From Rhodospirillales bacterium 24-66-33 (GTDB taxonomy: Bacteria; Pseudomonadota; Alphaproteobacteria; Reyranellales; Reyranellaceae), in the NCBI GenBank assembly GCA_002281855.1, contig NCHQ01000023.1, positions 1 through 64,000 on the forward strand: a stretch of 64,000 nucleotides of DNA, given 5' to 3'. This document shows positions 8,783-17,035 of the stretch, piece by piece (the first letter of the stretch is position 1; each line of letters starts with the position of its first letter). Under the pieces are notes generated by a model that saw only the letters and a list, made by a program, of their open reading frames with translations, had not been told where the DNA came from and ran no database searches. The translations under genes and the position numbers were made by a program.

Positions 8783-9496
8783 CTACAGCGAGGTCCTGCC
8801 CTCGCGCCACGCGACGAAGCCCCGCTTGCGCAAGGCGCAGGCGGGGCACTGGCCGCATCCATACCCCCATTCGTGCCGTGCGCCGCGGACGCTGTCGTAG
8901 CAGGTATGGGTGTGTTCGAGGATCAGCTCGACCAGCGTCTGGCCTCCGAGTTGATCGGACAGGCCCCAGGTCTCCGCCTTGTCGAGCCACATCAGCGGCG
9001 TGTGGAGCACGAAGGCGCGGTCCATGCCGAGATTGAGCGTCACCTGCAGCGCCTTGATGGTGTTGTCGCGGCAATCGGGATAGCCCGAGAAATCCGTCTC
9101 GCACATGCCGCCGACCAGATTGCGGATGTTGCGCCGCCAGGCCACGGCGGCCGCGAAGGTGAAGAAGAGGAGATTGCGGCCGGGCACGAAGCTGTTGGGC
9201 AGCCCGTCTTTCTCCATCGCGAAGGCGACGTCGCGGGTCAGCGACGTGTCACTGATTTGTCCCAGCACGCCCATATCGATGAAATGGTCCTCGCCCAGCC
9301 GCTCCGCCCAGTGCGGAAAACGGCTACGGATCTCATCAAGGACGGTAAGCCTTTGATCCAGCTCGATTCGGTGCCGCTGGCGATAGTCGAAAGCCACGGT
9401 CTCGACATGCGCGAATCGCTCTAGCGCCCAGGCCAGACACGTGGTGGAGTCCTGTCCTCCGGAGAAGAGGACGAGGGCAGATCGGGCATCGTTCAT
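8783..9496 (-). CDS. queC: 7-cyano-7-deazaguanine (preQ0) synthase
   Basis: QueC converts 7-carboxy-7-deazaguanine, ammonia and ATP to preQ0 in queuosine tRNA-modification synthesis. The 237 residues carry the PP-loop FSGGQDSTT at 11-19 and the zinc site CGQCPACALRKRGF near the C-terminus, plus the family motif TDFSGYPDCRDN. Length and both motifs are complete. No queD, queE or folE is adjacent. It is divergent from the CBS-domain gene across 82 bases that must hold both promoters. Confidence 0.96.
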   Translation of the reverse strand: MNDARSALVLFSGGQDSTTCLAWALERFAHVETVAFDYRQRHRIELDQRLTVLDEIRSRFPHWAERLGEDHFIDMGVLGQISDTSLTRDVAFAMEKDGLPNSFVPGRNLLFFTFAAAVAWRRNIRNLVGGMCETDFSGYPDCRDNTIKALQVTLNLGMDRAFVLHTPLMWLDKAETWGLSDQLGGQTLVELILEHTHTCYDSVRGARHEWGYGCGQCPACALRKRGFVAWREGRTSL

Positions 9497-9578
9497 GAGG
9501 GGCTTTATCGCCCGCCACCTCCCTCCGCGCTACAGTGTTGGCGTTCAGCAGACCCATCCACCACGGAAGGAGGAACCC

Positions 9579-10010
9579 ATGTTCGTCTCCGATATCCTGT
9601 CGCGTAAGGGCGGTCTCGTTCACACGGTCACACCGGGCACGTCGGTCGGCCAGATTTCCCAGCACCTCAGCACGCGTCACATCGGTTCTGTGCTGATTCT
9701 CGATTCCGACGATTCGGTCGCCGGCATCGTTTCCGAGCGCGACCTCGTGCACGCCTTCGCCAAGCACGGCGCCGCTGCCCTGGAACTCGAGGCGCACAGC
9801 GTCATGACCCGCGATGTCGTGACCTGCGACCCCGACGATTCGATCGACCATGTCATGCAGCTGATGACGAGCGGTCGCTTCCGTCACCTGCCGGTCGTTC
9901 GCCACGGCGAACTGCTGGGCCTCGTCTCCATCGGCGACGTCGTGAAGACGCGTCTCGAAGAGGCCCGTCACGAGACCGAGGCGCTGCGGGCCTACATCGT
10001 CGCCGGCTGA
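9579..10010 (+). CDS. CBS-pair domain protein
   Basis: The product has 143 residues. ATG 9579 is preceded by GGAAGGAGG. It consists of one Bateman module of two CBS repeats: VHTVTPGTSVGQISQHLSTRHIGSVLILD-SDDSVAGIVSERDLV, then VMTRDVVTCDPDDSIDHVMQLMTSGRFRHLPVV-HGELLGLVSIGDVV. Such stand-alone proteins usually bind adenosine nucleotides (NADH, AMP, c-di-AMP) and act as cytoplasmic energy sensors; the ligand here is unknown. Monocistronic, with a small hairpin after it. Confidence 0.92.
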   Translation: MFVSDILSRKGGLVHTVTPGTSVGQISQHLSTRHIGSVLILDSDDSVAGIVSERDLVHAFAKHGAAALELEAHSVMTRDVVTCDPDDSIDHVMQLMTSGRFRHLPVVRHGELLGLVSIGDVVKTRLEEARHETEALRAYIVAG

Positions 10011-10044
10011 CGGCAACGCTTAAGTTCGCAATCGATCTCCGCTA

Positions 10045-10060
10045 GGGTCCCCGCGGACCC
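10045..10060 (+). terminator. small hairpin between the CBS gene and the SDR operon
   Basis: GGGTCC-CCGC-GGACCC forms a perfect 6-bp stem with a tetraloop. It lies 35 bases after the CBS stop and 15 bases before the SDR start. There is no T-run, so rho-independent termination is doubtful; it could equally be part of the downstream leader. Confidence 0.35.
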
Positions 10061-10074
10061 TGGGCGGAGAAGGC

Positions 10075-10821
10075 ATGTCATTACCCCTGCAAGGCAAGGT
10101 CGCGCTGGTGACGGGCGCGGGCAAGAATATCGGTCGCACGATCGCGCTGACACTGGCGCGCGACGGCGCGGCCCTCGTGGTCAACGGGCGTTCGGACAAG
10201 GCGGCGGTCGACGCCGTCGTGGCCGAGATCGAGGCTGCCGGGGGCAGCGCGATGGCCGCGATGGGCGATGTCTCCGATCCCGCCGTGCCGCCGCGTCTCG
10301 CGGCCGAGGCGGCCGCGACGTTCGGCGGCGTCGACATCCTCGTCAGCAACGCCGGCCTGCGCCGCCAGACCTCCTTCCTCGACATGTCGTTCGAGGAATG
10401 GCGCGAGATCATGTCGGTCGCGCTCGACGGCGCCTTCCTGCTGGGCAAGGCGATCGTGCCCCAGATGGTGGCGCGGGGCGGCGGCGCCTTCGTGGCGCTG
10501 TCCGGTATTTCCACCCATGTCGGGACGCCCAACCGCTGTCACGTGTCGGCCTCGAAGTCGGGCCTCGAAGGGCTGATGCGGGCGCTGGCGGTCGAGCTGG
10601 CGCCGCACAGGATCACCTGCAATGCGCTGGCGCCGGGCGCCATCGACACGACGCGCGGGGCCGCAGCGGGCGCGCGTCCGGCGGTGAACCGGCCGATTCC
10701 GCTGAAGCGCTTCGGCACGGTCGAGGAGATCGCCGCCATGGTGCGGCTGCTGGTCGGGCCGGAAGGCACCTTCATCACCGGCCAGACGATCCACGTGAAC
10801 GGCGGCGAGTTCCTGACATGA
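10075..10821 (+). CDS. short-chain dehydrogenase/reductase-fold protein with altered catalytic site
   Basis: A 248-residue classical SDR fold: cofactor loop TGAGKNIGRTIA near residue 15, NAG-type motif VSNAGLRRQ, and a C-terminal GQTIHVNGGEFL. The active-site Ser is present in LSGIS. In the Y-x3-K position the sequence reads HVSASKS: the Lys is kept but the Tyr is Val, with His one place earlier. Catalysis must therefore differ from the norm or be lost. GGAGAAGG precedes ATG 10075. Its stop overlaps the start of the P1 peptidase (ATGA), making it the first gene of a four-gene coupled operon. Confidence 0.85.
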   Translation: MSLPLQGKVALVTGAGKNIGRTIALTLARDGAALVVNGRSDKAAVDAVVAEIEAAGGSAMAAMGDVSDPAVPPRLAAEAAATFGGVDILVSNAGLRRQTSFLDMSFEEWREIMSVALDGAFLLGKAIVPQMVARGGGAFVALSGISTHVGTPNRCHVSASKSGLEGLMRALAVELAPHRITCNALAPGAIDTTRGAAAGARPAVNRPIPLKRFGTVEEIAAMVRLLVGPEGTFITGQTIHVNGGEFLT

Positions 10822-11837
10822 GGAACCTGATCACCGATGTGCCGGGCGTGCTGGTCGGCAATGCCCAGGACATGCGCGCCGCCACCGGCGCCACGGTCGC
10901 GATCTTCGAACAGGGCGCCGTCGCCAGCATCTCGACCCTGGGCGGTGCGCCGGGCGACCGGATGGGCACCTCGCTCGAGCCAGAGATGGTGGGCCAGATG
11001 ATCGACGCCGTCGTGCTGTCGGGTGGCTCGGTCTATGGACTCGACGCCGCCGGCGGCGCCTCGGCCGTGCTCTGCCAGCGCGGGCAGGGCCGGACCTTCG
11101 GCGGGCTGGCCATTCCCGTGGCGGTGCAGGCCATCCTGTTCGACCTGATCAATGGCGGCGAGAAGGACTGGATGCGCGAGCCGGTAAAGCACGAGCCGCC
11201 CTATTGGGATCTGGGCCGTGACGCCGCGCTGGTGGCGGCGCATGACTTCGCGCTGGGCACGGCGGGGGCCGGCGTGGGCGCCACGACGGCGGGACTGAAG
11301 GGCGGCCTCGGTTCGACCAGTGCGAAGACGAGCCAGGGCTTCACGGTCGGCGCGCTCGTTGCGGTCAATGCGGTGGGCTCGGCCACGATCGGCAGCGGTC
11401 CGCATTTCTGGGCGGGCGCCTACGAGCAGGGCAACGAGTTCGGCGGCCTCGGCTGGCCGGCCAGGCTGCCCGACGATGCGCTCAAGATGCGCTTCAAGGG
11501 ACAGCCCTTGCCCGTCACGGCGACCACCATCGCGCTGGTGGCAACGGATGCAACGCTGACGAAGGCGGAGTGCAAGCGGCTCGCCATCATGGCGAACGAC
11601 GGACTGTCCAGGTCGCTGCGCCCCGTGCATGCGCCAAACGACGGCGACACGGTGTTTGCTGCGGCGACCGGCAAGGCCGGCCGCGGCGGTGAGCCGCCGG
11701 TCCTCACGGAACTCGGCACGGTGGCGGCCGATTGCCTGGCGCGAGCCGTGGCGCGTGGTGTCTACGAGGCGACGGCGCTGCCTTTCGCGAATGCCGTGCC
11801 CGACTGGAAGACGAAATTCGGAGGGCGTGGGACATGA
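10818..11837 (+). CDS. P1-family (DmpA/NylC-like) peptidase
   Basis: A 339-residue N-terminal-nucleophile hydrolase of MEROPS family S58/P1. It begins NLITDVPGVLVGNAQD, typical of the family, with a glycine-rich core VGALVAVNAVGSATIG. In this family the precursor self-cleaves in front of a Ser or Thr nucleophile. The best candidate here is the Thr in TATTIALVATDA, which aligns by eye with the NylC-type Thr site. Substrates range from beta-aminopeptides to cyclic amides; none can be assigned here. Start and stop overlap both neighbours by 4 bases. Confidence 0.85.
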   Translation: MRNLITDVPGVLVGNAQDMRAATGATVAIFEQGAVASISTLGGAPGDRMGTSLEPEMVGQMIDAVVLSGGSVYGLDAAGGASAVLCQRGQGRTFGGLAIPVAVQAILFDLINGGEKDWMREPVKHEPPYWDLGRDAALVAAHDFALGTAGAGVGATTAGLKGGLGSTSAKTSQGFTVGALVAVNAVGSATIGSGPHFWAGAYEQGNEFGGLGWPARLPDDALKMRFKGQPLPVTATTIALVATDATLTKAECKRLAIMANDGLSRSLRPVHAPNDGDTVFAAATGKAGRGGEPPVLTELGTVAADCLARAVARGVYEATALPFANAVPDWKTKFGGRGT

Positions 11838-12211
11838 GCTACCTGGTCGTTTTCGTGGGCGCCGGCATCGGTGGCGCCGCCCGACACGGGATGAACATCT
11901 GGGTGGCACGCCTTCTCGGCTCGCACTTCCCCTGGCACACGCTGGTGATCAACATCCTGGGGTCCATCGTGATGGGACTGATCACCGGCTGGTTCGCCGA
12001 ACGGATCGGTGCGGCCGGCCACCTTCGCCTGTTCCTGGCGACGGGCGTGATGGGCGGCTTCACGACTTTCTCCGCCTTCTCGCTCGACGCCGTGCTCCTG
12101 TGGGAGCGGCATGAATATCTGATGGCGGGCCTCTATGTCGGCGGTTCGGTCGCCGGCGCCATCGCAGGCCTCGCCGCCGCGCTGTGGATCATGGGCAAGG
12201 CGCTGGCGTGA
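11834..12211 (+). CDS. crcB: fluoride efflux channel CrcB/Fluc
   Basis: A 125-residue four-helix membrane protein of the dual-topology fluoride channel family. It has GAGIGGAARHGMN in TM1, VINILGSIVMGL (the conserved Asn in TM2), and TGVMGGFTTFSAFS, which contains the Phe-box residues of the pore. Its length is complete. No fluoride riboswitch is visible because the gene sits inside a translationally coupled operon (ATGA with the peptidase, GTGA with the flavoprotein). Confidence 0.95.
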   Translation: MSYLVVFVGAGIGGAARHGMNIWVARLLGSHFPWHTLVINILGSIVMGLITGWFAERIGAAGHLRLFLATGVMGGFTTFSAFSLDAVLLWERHEYLMAGLYVGGSVAGAIAGLAAALWIMGKALA

Positions 12212-13362
12212 GCCAGCCGCAGGTTTTCGACGTCGTCGTCCTGGGCGGCGGCGCCGCGGGGTTGATGTGTGCGATGCGGGCGGGCCAGCGCGGCCGCAAG
12301 GTGCTGCTGCTCGACCATGCCGAGAAGGTCGGCAAGAAGATCCTGATCTCGGGCGGCGGGCGTTGCAATTTCACCAATCGCGACGCGCGCCCCGAGGCCT
12401 TCCTGTCGGCCAATCCGCATTTCTGCAAATCGGCGCTGGCACGCTACACGCAGCACGACTTCATCGATCTGGTGAACAAGCACCGTATCGCCTGGCACGA
12501 GAAGACGCTGGGCCAGCTCTTCTGCGACGGCTCGGCCCGCCAGATCGTGGCGATGCTTCTGGACGAATGCGCGGCGGTCGGCGTCGACGTGCGGGTGGCG
12601 CACAAGATCACGCGCGTGGAGAGGTCCGACCGGTTCACGGTGATGACGGACCATGGCGATTTCACCGCGGCCTCCGTTGTGCTGGCAACCGGCGGGCTCT
12701 CGATCCCGAAGATGGGCGCGACCGGCTTCGCGCACGAGGTGGCGCGCCACTTCAAGCTGCGTATCACCGACACGCGGCCGGGCCTCGTGCCGTTCACGGC
12801 GCGCGTGCCGGACATCGCCGGCGTGGCGCTCGACGTGGTGGCGAGCGTCGGCCGCACACGCTTCCGCGAGGCCATGCTGTTCACCCATCGCGGCCTCTCG
12901 GGGCCCGCGATCCTGCAGATTTCCTCCTACTGGCAGCCGCGCCAGGAGATCACGGTCGACCTGCTGCCCGACAGCGACGCGGCCACCTTCCTCAAGGGCC
13001 GCAAGCGGCTCAGGCCCAAGGCCGAGCTGCGCAACATCGTGGGCGACCTGATGCCCGATCGCCTCGCGCAGGCGCTGGCGCCGGAAGGCGTGATCGGCGA
13101 GCGGCGCGACAAGGATCTCGAAACCCTGGCGGCAGAGCTGAAGGCCTGGCACGTGACGCCCACCGGCACCGAGGGCTACGCCAAGGCCGAGGTGACCGTG
13201 GGCGGCATCGACACTGACGAGCTTTCTTCGAGGACGATGGAAGCGAAGAAGGTCCCGGGCCTGTTCGCGATCGGCGAGGCGGTCGACGTCACCGGCTGGC
13301 TGGGCGGCTACAATTTCCAGTGGGCCTGGTCGTCGGGCTGGGTGGCGGGCGAGGCGGTGTAG
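12208..13362 (+). CDS. HI0933/YhiN-family NAD(P)/FAD-dependent oxidoreductase
   Basis: A 384-residue flavoprotein. The GTG at 12208 overlaps the crcB stop and puts the dinucleotide-binding motif VVLGGGAAGLMCAMRAGQRG at the N-terminus, as in the family; the upstream ATG would add eight unlikely residues. Other family signatures are KILISGGGRCNFTNRD, VLATGGLSIPKMGATGFA, FTHRGLSGPAILQISSYW and the C-terminal GWLGGYNFQWAWSSGW. The physiological reaction of HI0933 proteins is poorly defined (proposed roles include tRNA or quinone chemistry). The last 52 bases are duplicated at 15583-15634. Confidence 0.92.
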   Translation: MSQPQVFDVVVLGGGAAGLMCAMRAGQRGRKVLLLDHAEKVGKKILISGGGRCNFTNRDARPEAFLSANPHFCKSALARYTQHDFIDLVNKHRIAWHEKTLGQLFCDGSARQIVAMLLDECAAVGVDVRVAHKITRVERSDRFTVMTDHGDFTAASVVLATGGLSIPKMGATGFAHEVARHFKLRITDTRPGLVPFTARVPDIAGVALDVVASVGRTRFREAMLFTHRGLSGPAILQISSYWQPRQEITVDLLPDSDAATFLKGRKRLRPKAELRNIVGDLMPDRLAQALAPEGVIGERRDKDLETLAAELKAWHVTPTGTEGYAKAEVTVGGIDTDELSSRTMEAKKVPGLFAIGEAVDVTGWLGGYNFQWAWSSGWVAGEAV

Positions 13363-13366
13363 GCAG
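13315..13366 (+). repeat. 52-bp direct repeat, copy 1 (3' end of the flavoprotein gene)
   Basis: It covers the codons for FQWAWSSGWVAGEAV, the stop codon and GCAG after it. The copy at 15583-15634 aligns without gaps over 52 positions with 9 mismatches by my count. Sequence outside the 52 bases shows no similarity. The two copies enclose the CoA-transferase and decarboxylase genes. Confidence 0.7.
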
Positions 13367-13448
13367 TCGTGTTGACATGGTCCCCTCGTCGGCTCAACTG
13401 AACAAGAAACTTGGCGACACGGTCAGGTGCCGGTTGGGGGATGGAACG

Positions 13449-14768
13449 ATGGCGACAAGTTGTGCTGACTTGTACATGGCCAAGATGACGACTGCCGAGA
13501 AGGCAGTTGCAGGCGTTCCCGATGGGGCAACGGTTTCCCTCGGCATGGCGATCGGCCAACCACCGGCTTTGCTGGCAGCGCTTGCCAATCGGCTGCGGTC
13601 CAACGATCTCAAACAGATTCGGCTCTATTACAAGATCGCCATGGAGCCGTTGGCCAAGTCGCTGCTGGCCGAGGATGTCATCGAGAAGGTCGACGCCCAC
13701 AGCTTCTTCGTTGGCGGCCCCGATCACGAGATCATCAAGCGGCAGGTGAAGACCGGCAAGAAGCTCCTGAGCTTCGTTCCCGTCAACTTCAGCCAGATCC
13801 CCCGCCTGTTCGAGGAGATCATCGCGCTCGACACCTTCATCGTGACCGTCTCGCCGATGGACGGCGGCGGCTTTCTCTCGTTGGGCACGAACAACGATTT
13901 CGCCTCGACCGCCGCACGGCGATGCAAGCGCCTGATCGTCGAGGTCAATCGCAACATGCCGCGGGTGTTCGGACAGTCGCAGATTCACGTGAGCGAAGTG
14001 GCTGCAATCGTTGAAAACCACGTGCCCCTGATCGAGGCGGGTGTCGCCGAGCCATCGCCCGAGGGACGCGCCATCGGCGCCCTGGTGGCGCCCATGGTGC
14101 CGAACGGCGCCACGATCCAGCTCGGCATCGGCAAGATACCTTCGGGCGTTGCGATGGCGCTCGAGAACCATTCGGACCTCGGCATTCACACCGAGTTGTT
14201 CTCGCCGGCCATGGCCGAGCTGGTCCGCAAGGGCGTGATCACGGGCGCGCGCAAGACCCTCCACCCCGGCAAGCACGTTTTTACCGTGGCCTTCGGCACG
14301 ACCGAGTCCTATGCCTTCATGAACGACAACAGTGCCTTCGAGAGCTACGCGTCGTCCTACGTGAACGACATCCGGGTCATTGCGCAGCACGACGACTTCA
14401 TCTCGGTCAATACGGCGATCGAGATCGACCTCTATGGTCAGGTCAATGCCGAGTTCATCGGCGAGCACGAATACAGCGGATCGGGTGGCCAGTTCGACTT
14501 CGTCAAAGGCGCCTCGCTGGCGAAGCGCGGCAAGTCGATCATCGCGATTCAGTCGACGGCGCGGAAGGGAACGGTCTCCAGCATCGTGCCGAAGGTCGCG
14601 ATGGTCACCGACCTTCGCATGGACGTCGAATGGGTGGTCACCGAACACGGTGCGGTGAACCTGCGCGGGAAGTCGACCAAGGAACGCGCGCTCGCGTTGA
14701 TCGGAATTGCCGATCCGGCCTTTCGCGACGAGCTGATGTCGGCGGCCCGCAAAGTCACGTTGATCTGA
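13449..14768 (+). CDS. acetyl-CoA hydrolase/transferase family (4-hydroxybutyrate- or propionyl-CoA-type CoA-transferase)
   Basis: The product has 439 residues. ATG 13449 has GGGGGA in front. It is a two-domain family I CoA-transferase: N-terminal DGATVSLGMAIGQPPALLAAL, middle GATIQLGIGKIPSGVAMALE, C-terminal VTEHGAVNLRGKSTKERALALIGIADP. The catalytic glutamate is most likely the one in FGTTESYAFMND, aligned with the Glu of clostridial 4-hydroxybutyrate CoA-transferase. The next gene encodes a methylmalonyl-CoA decarboxylase-like protein, 11 bases on. By analogy with the E. coli scp operon this protein may shuttle CoA between propionyl-CoA and succinate, but it is closer in sequence to the 4-hydroxybutyrate type. 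Confidence 0.85.
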   Translation: MATSCADLYMAKMTTAEKAVAGVPDGATVSLGMAIGQPPALLAALANRLRSNDLKQIRLYYKIAMEPLAKSLLAEDVIEKVDAHSFFVGGPDHEIIKRQVKTGKKLLSFVPVNFSQIPRLFEEIIALDTFIVTVSPMDGGGFLSLGTNNDFASTAARRCKRLIVEVNRNMPRVFGQSQIHVSEVAAIVENHVPLIEAGVAEPSPEGRAIGALVAPMVPNGATIQLGIGKIPSGVAMALENHSDLGIHTELFSPAMAELVRKGVITGARKTLHPGKHVFTVAFGTTESYAFMNDNSAFESYASSYVNDIRVIAQHDDFISVNTAIEIDLYGQVNAEFIGEHEYSGSGGQFDFVKGASLAKRGKSIIAIQSTARKGTVSSIVPKVAMVTDLRMDVEWVVTEHGAVNLRGKSTKERALALIGIADPAFRDELMSAARKVTLI

Positions 14769-14779
14769 GGATCGATCGC

Positions 14780-15550
14780 ATGCCGCTGATCCGGACTTCG
14801 CTTGCCGAGAAGATCGGCACCATCGCGTTCGACCATGACGACAAGCGCAACGCCCTCGGCGCCGACCTGATCGCCGAGGTGATCGCGGCCCTGGATGCCT
14901 TCAAGGCCGATGGCGCACGCGTGGTCGTGTTGCGCAGCGCCTCCGGTGGCAAGGTCTGGTCGGCCGGTCACGATGTCGGCGAGCTGCCGAGGGCGGACGT
15001 CGACCCGCTGCCCTATAGCGATCCACTCGAACAGTTGCTGCGGGCGGTCAAGGCGTTCCCGGCGCCGGTGATCGCCATGGTCCGCGGTTCGGCATGGGGT
15101 GGCGCCTGCGATCTGGTCATGGCCTGCGACCTCGTGATGGGCGACGAGACCTGCGCCTTCGCCATCACGCCCGCGAAGCTGGGGTTGCCGTACAACGTCG
15201 CCGGAATTCTCAACTTCATGAGTCGCCTGCCGCTCACCGTGGTGAAGGAGATGTTCTTCTCGGCGAATCTCATTCCGGCCGACCGGGCCGAGCGCGTCGG
15301 TATCGTCAACCGGGTCGTCCCGGCGGCCGCGCTCGAGGCGGAAACCTACGCGATGGCAAGGACGATCGCGTCGCGTTCCTCCAAGGCGATTGCCGCCTCC
15401 AAGGAGGCCATCCGTGTGCTGAGCGAATCGGTGCCGATCAACCCGGCCATATACGAGTATCTCCATGGCCTGCGTCGGGACGTCTATTTCGGCCCAGACT
15501 ACCATGAAGGCACGGCCGCGTTCATGGAGAAGCGCGCGCCCAAGTTCTGA
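14780..15550 (+). CDS. scpB: methylmalonyl-CoA decarboxylase (ScpB/YgfG-like enoyl-CoA hydratase family)
   Basis: A 256-residue crotonase-fold enzyme. The segment GGKVWSAGHDVGELP...DPLPYSDPLEQLLR closely tracks E. coli ScpB (SKVFSAGHDIHELP...DPLSYDDPLRQ). GSAWGGACDLVMACDLV (oxyanion region), GLPYNVAGILNF and the C-terminus RRDVYFGPDYHEGTAAFMEKR also match. ScpB decarboxylates methylmalonyl-CoA to propionyl-CoA. No methylmalonyl-CoA mutase is encoded in the window. It pairs with the upstream CoA-transferase and is followed by a degenerate copy of the HI0933 gene end. Confidence 0.85.
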   Translation: MPLIRTSLAEKIGTIAFDHDDKRNALGADLIAEVIAALDAFKADGARVVVLRSASGGKVWSAGHDVGELPRADVDPLPYSDPLEQLLRAVKAFPAPVIAMVRGSAWGGACDLVMACDLVMGDETCAFAITPAKLGLPYNVAGILNFMSRLPLTVVKEMFFSANLIPADRAERVGIVNRVVPAAALEAETYAMARTIASRSSKAIAASKEAIRVLSESVPINPAIYEYLHGLRRDVYFGPDYHEGTAAFMEKRAPKF

Positions 15551-15582
15551 GACGGTGCTGGTCCGACCAGGAGATTGTCGTC

Positions 15583-15634
15583 TTCCCGTGAGCCTGGTCG
15601 AGCGGCTGGTTGGCCGGCGAGGCGTTGTGGGCAG
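15583..15634 (+). repeat. 52-bp direct repeat, copy 2 (degenerate flavoprotein 3' end)
   Basis: In frame it reads F-P-stop-AWSSGWLAGEALWA, a broken version of FQWAWSSGWVAGEAV: the TGG for Trp is TGA and the original TAG stop is TGG. No coding upstream extension is found. It is either a gene remnant or an attachment-site-like duplication. Confidence 0.65.
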
Positions 15635-15741
15635 AAGGGCGGGCTGCGATCAGAGTGTCAGTTCTCTCTTCTTGATCTGCCAAGTACTGCCGCAATCGAT
15701 CAAGTGAAGCTCGACCTTTCCATGTTGGAAGCTGTTTAGCA

Positions 15742-17013
15742 GTGTCAGGACAGGAGACTTTGGCGCGGCCGTGCGCGACAGTCGGCGCCGGCATGGGCGA
15801 GAACAACAAGAACACGGCGAGTTCGTTCCGGCAGGTGCTGCGGACCAGTCCGATGGATTTCTGGCGCCTGTGGTACGTCGGCTTCGTCGTCACCACCGTG
15901 CGCTGGCTCGAAACGGTCGCCATGGGCATCGTCGTCTATCAGCAGACCGGCTCCGCTCTGGTCGTCGCCATGATCACCATGCTCCGCCTGGTCCCGATGG
16001 GCCTGTTCGGCGCCTTCCTCGGGGCCTTCGCCGAACGGTTCGACCGCCGCCTGACCCTGGCCGGCCTCGTCGGCCTCATGATGGTCACCTCGGCCCTGCT
16101 CTCCGTCGTCGCTTTCAGGGGAGCCCTGGAAGTCTGGCACCTCGCCGTCGCCAGTTTCATCAACGGCTGCGGCTGGGCCACCGACAATCCGCTCCGGCGC
16201 GTGATGATGGGCGAGGTCATGGGTCGCGATCGCATGGCCATCGCCATGGCGCTCGATGTCGGCGCCGGCAATGTGAGCCGCATGGTAGGGCCCGCCGTCG
16301 GCGGCCTGCTGCTGGCGGGCGTCGGCATCGAAGGGGCCTTCCTGCTGAGCGTGGCACTGTACGCGACGGCCGTTGCCGCCACCTTGATGGTGCAGAGCCA
16401 CATCCCGTCCTCGCCCGGTGCGGGGGCCGTGCTCGCCCGCACCTGGGAGGGCGTGGCGCTCATCTTTTCCGACCGCCGCCTCGGCGCGATCATGGCGGTC
16501 ACCGTCATCTACAATGTCTTCGGCTGGCCCTTCACCAGCATGATCCCGGTGATCGGCACCGACCGGCTGCTGCTCGGCCCCGAAGGCGTCGGCCTGCTCA
16601 CCAGCATCGACGGCGTCGGCGCCTTCGCCGGCTGCTTCCTGCTGGCGCTGTGGCTGACGCCGGGCTGGCATGCCCGCGCCTATGTCGGCGGCACGGCCGC
16701 CTACCTGGTCGGGCTGATCAGCTTTGCGGCGGCGCCCACGCCGCTGCTGGCGGGTGTGGCGCTGCTGGTGACCGGCCTCGCCGGCGCCACCTTCGCCACC
16801 CTGCAGGCCACGCTCGTCTATCTCGCGGCGCCGATAGAAATGCGCTCGCGCATCCTGGGTGTGCTCTCGGTCTGCATCGGCACCGGCCCGATCGGCTTCG
16901 TCTGGCTGGGCTGGCTCGCCGATCTCATCGGAGCGCCCGAGGCCACGGCGATCACCGGCGTGATGGGCCTGCTGGCGCTCGCCGCGACCTGGCCGCTTTG
17001 GCGGAAGATTTGA
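15742..17013 (+). CDS. MFS transporter (MFS_3/EntS-like exporter)
   Basis: A 423-residue major-facilitator protein with twelve hydrophobic segments. It contains the loop-2/3 motif AFAERFDRRLTLAGLVGLM and a mirrored C-half segment IEMRSRILGVLSVCIGTGPIGFVWLGWLAD. The family includes siderophore and drug exporters; the substrate is unknown. I give the GTG at 15742 (GGAAG about ten bases upstream), but the ATG at 15793 (MGENNKNTASSF) is equally possible and gives a more normal N-terminus. It is transcribed alone, downstream of the repeat copy. Confidence 0.85.
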   Translation: MSGQETLARPCATVGAGMGENNKNTASSFRQVLRTSPMDFWRLWYVGFVVTTVRWLETVAMGIVVYQQTGSALVVAMITMLRLVPMGLFGAFLGAFAERFDRRLTLAGLVGLMMVTSALLSVVAFRGALEVWHLAVASFINGCGWATDNPLRRVMMGEVMGRDRMAIAMALDVGAGNVSRMVGPAVGGLLLAGVGIEGAFLLSVALYATAVAATLMVQSHIPSSPGAGAVLARTWEGVALIFSDRRLGAIMAVTVIYNVFGWPFTSMIPVIGTDRLLLGPEGVGLLTSIDGVGAFAGCFLLALWLTPGWHARAYVGGTAAYLVGLISFAAAPTPLLAGVALLVTGLAGATFATLQATLVYLAAPIEMRSRILGVLSVCIGTGPIGFVWLGWLADLIGAPEATAITGVMGLLALAATWPLWRKI

Positions 17014-17035
17014 GAAGGAGCCGAAATCCCGGACG

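Noticed and set aside
13363..15634. Calling the CoA-transferase/decarboxylase segment a genomic island or integron cassette
   Set aside because: Direct repeats are present but there is no integrase, attC-type fold or composition shift, so only the repeats are reported.
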